Source of the DNA: Alphaproteobacteria bacterium
Lineage (GTDB): Bacteria > Pseudomonadota > Alphaproteobacteria > Elsterales > Elsteraceae
Length of the DNA stretch: 6,371 bases
Assembly (NCBI GenBank): GCA_013297545.1
Contig: JAAFHH010000189.1
Coordinates: 1 to 6,371 of the forward strand
Reading direction: 5' to 3'
Shown piece by piece: positions 5,750-6,371 of this stretch. How positions within the stretch are numbered: position 1 is the first letter of the stretch; every line of letters starts with the position of its first letter. Made by a program: the position numbers and the translations under genes. The notes under the pieces were generated by a model. The model was given only the letters and a program-made list of their open reading frames with translations. It was not told the origin of the DNA and did not search any database.

Positions 5750-6297
5750 GACAGCCGCCGCAACAAGACCAGGCGGGCGGCACCATAGCGCCGGTCGGTC
5801 GCGATCTGCCACCCGGCGGGGGCTTCGAGCTGGGTGGCACGCGGCACTTCGAGGCCGACGACGGCGTCCACCGCCCACCAGCCGGCCCGCTCCAGCGCCA
5901 GCAGGGCCGGCAGGGCTGCGTCAGACGCGTAGGGCGGGTCGAGGTAGCCGAGCGCGCAGGGGGCTGCAGCCGGCGGCTGGCTCATCACATCGCCGCGGAT
6001 CACGGTCGCCTTCGCACCGGTGCAGTGCTTCAGGTTCTGGGCGATCGCGGCCAACGCAGTTGGGTCCTGTTCCATCAGGATCGCTTCGTCGGCACCGCGC
6101 GACAGCGCTTCGATGGCGATGGCACCCGTGCCGGCGAAGGCATCCAGGAAGCGGCAGCCGACCAGCGGCGGCAGATCGGCGTTGTGGGTCAAGATGTTGA
6201 ACAGGGCCGCGCGCGTGCGTTCCGAGGTTGGGCGGACATCGAGACCCGGGGGAGCTGCGAGCACGCGGCCCCGGAAGCGGCCAGCGACCACTCTCAT
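5746..6297 (-). CDS. rsmD: 16S rRNA (guanine(966)-N(2))-methyltransferase RsmD
   Basis: A 183-residue SAM-dependent enzyme that methylates N2 of G966 in 16S rRNA on the assembling small subunit. It is the usual size for RsmD. The N-terminus MRVVAGRFRGR, then RPTSERTRAALFNIL at 22-36, is the family hallmark. The SAM-binding motif I is LDAFAGTGAIAIEAL at 51-65, an acidic residue follows motif II (MEQDP at 75-79), and the catalytic N-methyltransferase motif DPPY is at 120-123. The ATG at 6297 has no Shine-Dalgarno sequence; the upstream RNA is C-rich. It overlaps the stop of the preceding gene as ATGA, so translation probably depends on re-initiation. Its own TGA overlaps the dacB ATG the same way. 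Confidence 0.95.
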   Translation of the reverse strand: MRVVAGRFRGRVLAAPPGLDVRPTSERTRAALFNILTHNADLPPLVGCRFLDAFAGTGAIAIEALSRGADEAILMEQDPTALAAIAQNLKHCTGAKATVIRGDVMSQPPAAAPCALGYLDPPYASDAALPALLALERAGWWAVDAVVGLEVPRATQLEAPAGWQIATDRRYGAARLVLLRRLS

Positions 6298-6371
6298 GGT
6301 GTGCGGCGCTTTGGGCGGGGGGTTTGGGGGCGCGGGGTGCGTGGGGTCGGTCGGGGACCGTCAGCGGCGGG
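6294..6371 (-). CDS. 3' end of the gene upstream of rsmD, Pro/Arg-rich basic tail (possibly an RluB-type pseudouridine synthase)
   Basis: The minus strand is open from the window edge to a TGA at 6294-6296, giving 25 residues: PAADGPRPTPRTPRPQTPRP then KRRTP. The stop overlaps the rsmD ATG as ATGA, the same junction as between rsmD and dacB, which argues that this is a genuine C-terminus. Basic Pro/Arg-rich tails are common on RsuA/RluB-family 23S rRNA pseudouridine synthases, and a pseudouridine synthase gene immediately before rsmD is a frequent arrangement in alphaproteobacteria. No catalytic part is visible, so the family is inferred from context only. Confidence 0.6.
   Translation of the reverse strand, partial: PAADGPRPTPRTPRPQTPRPKRRTP
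6313..6346 (+). other. G-quadruplex-type run of guanines
   Basis: Five G-tracts of 3, 6, 5, 4 and 4 bases are separated by loops of 1, 3, 3 and 5 bases on the plus strand, opposite the Pro-rich 3' end of the gene before rsmD. The pattern satisfies the simple four-tract, short-loop rule. Because the genes run on the minus strand, the G-strand is the template and the mRNA is C-rich. It may only reflect Pro codons (CCC, CCG) in a GC-rich genome. Confidence 0.5.

Noticed and set aside
4328..5788. A 486-codon open frame on the plus strand opposite dacB
   Set aside because: No recognisable domains, and composition typical of an antisense shadow. dacB on the other strand has all three catalytic motifs and a signal peptide.
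5750..5878. Upstream extension of dacB into rsmD
   Set aside because: It adds 43 Arg/Pro-rich residues before a clear signal peptide and would require a 130-bp overlap. The ATGA junction at 5746-5749 is a better start.

Overview
The window is GC-rich (GTG and TTG start codons, heavily G/C-biased third positions, long spurious antisense open frames) and looks like the chromosome of an alphaproteobacterium, probably of the Rhodospirillales/Acetobacterales or Rhodobacterales type. That placement rests on base composition, gene content and general protein character, not on a database search. There is no tRNA, rRNA, CRISPR array, insertion sequence or phage gene.

Left part (1-1507): the 3' end of a methyl-accepting chemotaxis protein gene runs rightward. 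Only 13 bp beyond its stop it meets the convergent gene of a secreted alpha/beta hydrolase with a complete Ser-Asp-His triad and a signal peptide.

Middle-left (1508-1891): this divergent interval is not empty. On the minus strand it carries a 61-codon open frame that reads like a Phd/YefM-type antitoxin with its centre deleted and its start codon lost (GTA at ideal spacing behind GGAGG). No toxin lies next to it.

Middle (1892-3898): a probable two-gene operon on the plus strand. The first gene encodes a tandem SnoaL/NTF2-like protein whose two halves repeat with an exact 175-residue period. The second encodes an Ldh_2-family NAD(P)H-dependent oxidoreductase in which the usual Ser-His-Gly motif reads Val-Cys-Gly. 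Together they suggest a small-molecule catabolic step whose substrate cannot be named from sequence alone.

Middle-right (3899-4351): an unusual interval. A 40-codon minus-strand gene with a good Shine-Dalgarno sequence is followed by a perfect 9-bp inverted repeat. Upstream of it lies an AT-rich island, about one-third GC over 120 bp, in an otherwise GC-rich window.

Right part (4352-6371): a tightly coupled minus-strand operon. The 3' end of an upstream gene with a Pro/Arg-rich tail (possibly an RluB/RsuA-type pseudouridine synthase) overlaps rsmD by ATGA. rsmD in turn overlaps dacB (PBP4-type D-Ala-D-Ala carboxypeptidase) by ATGA. This joins rRNA modification to peptidoglycan maturation in one transcript.
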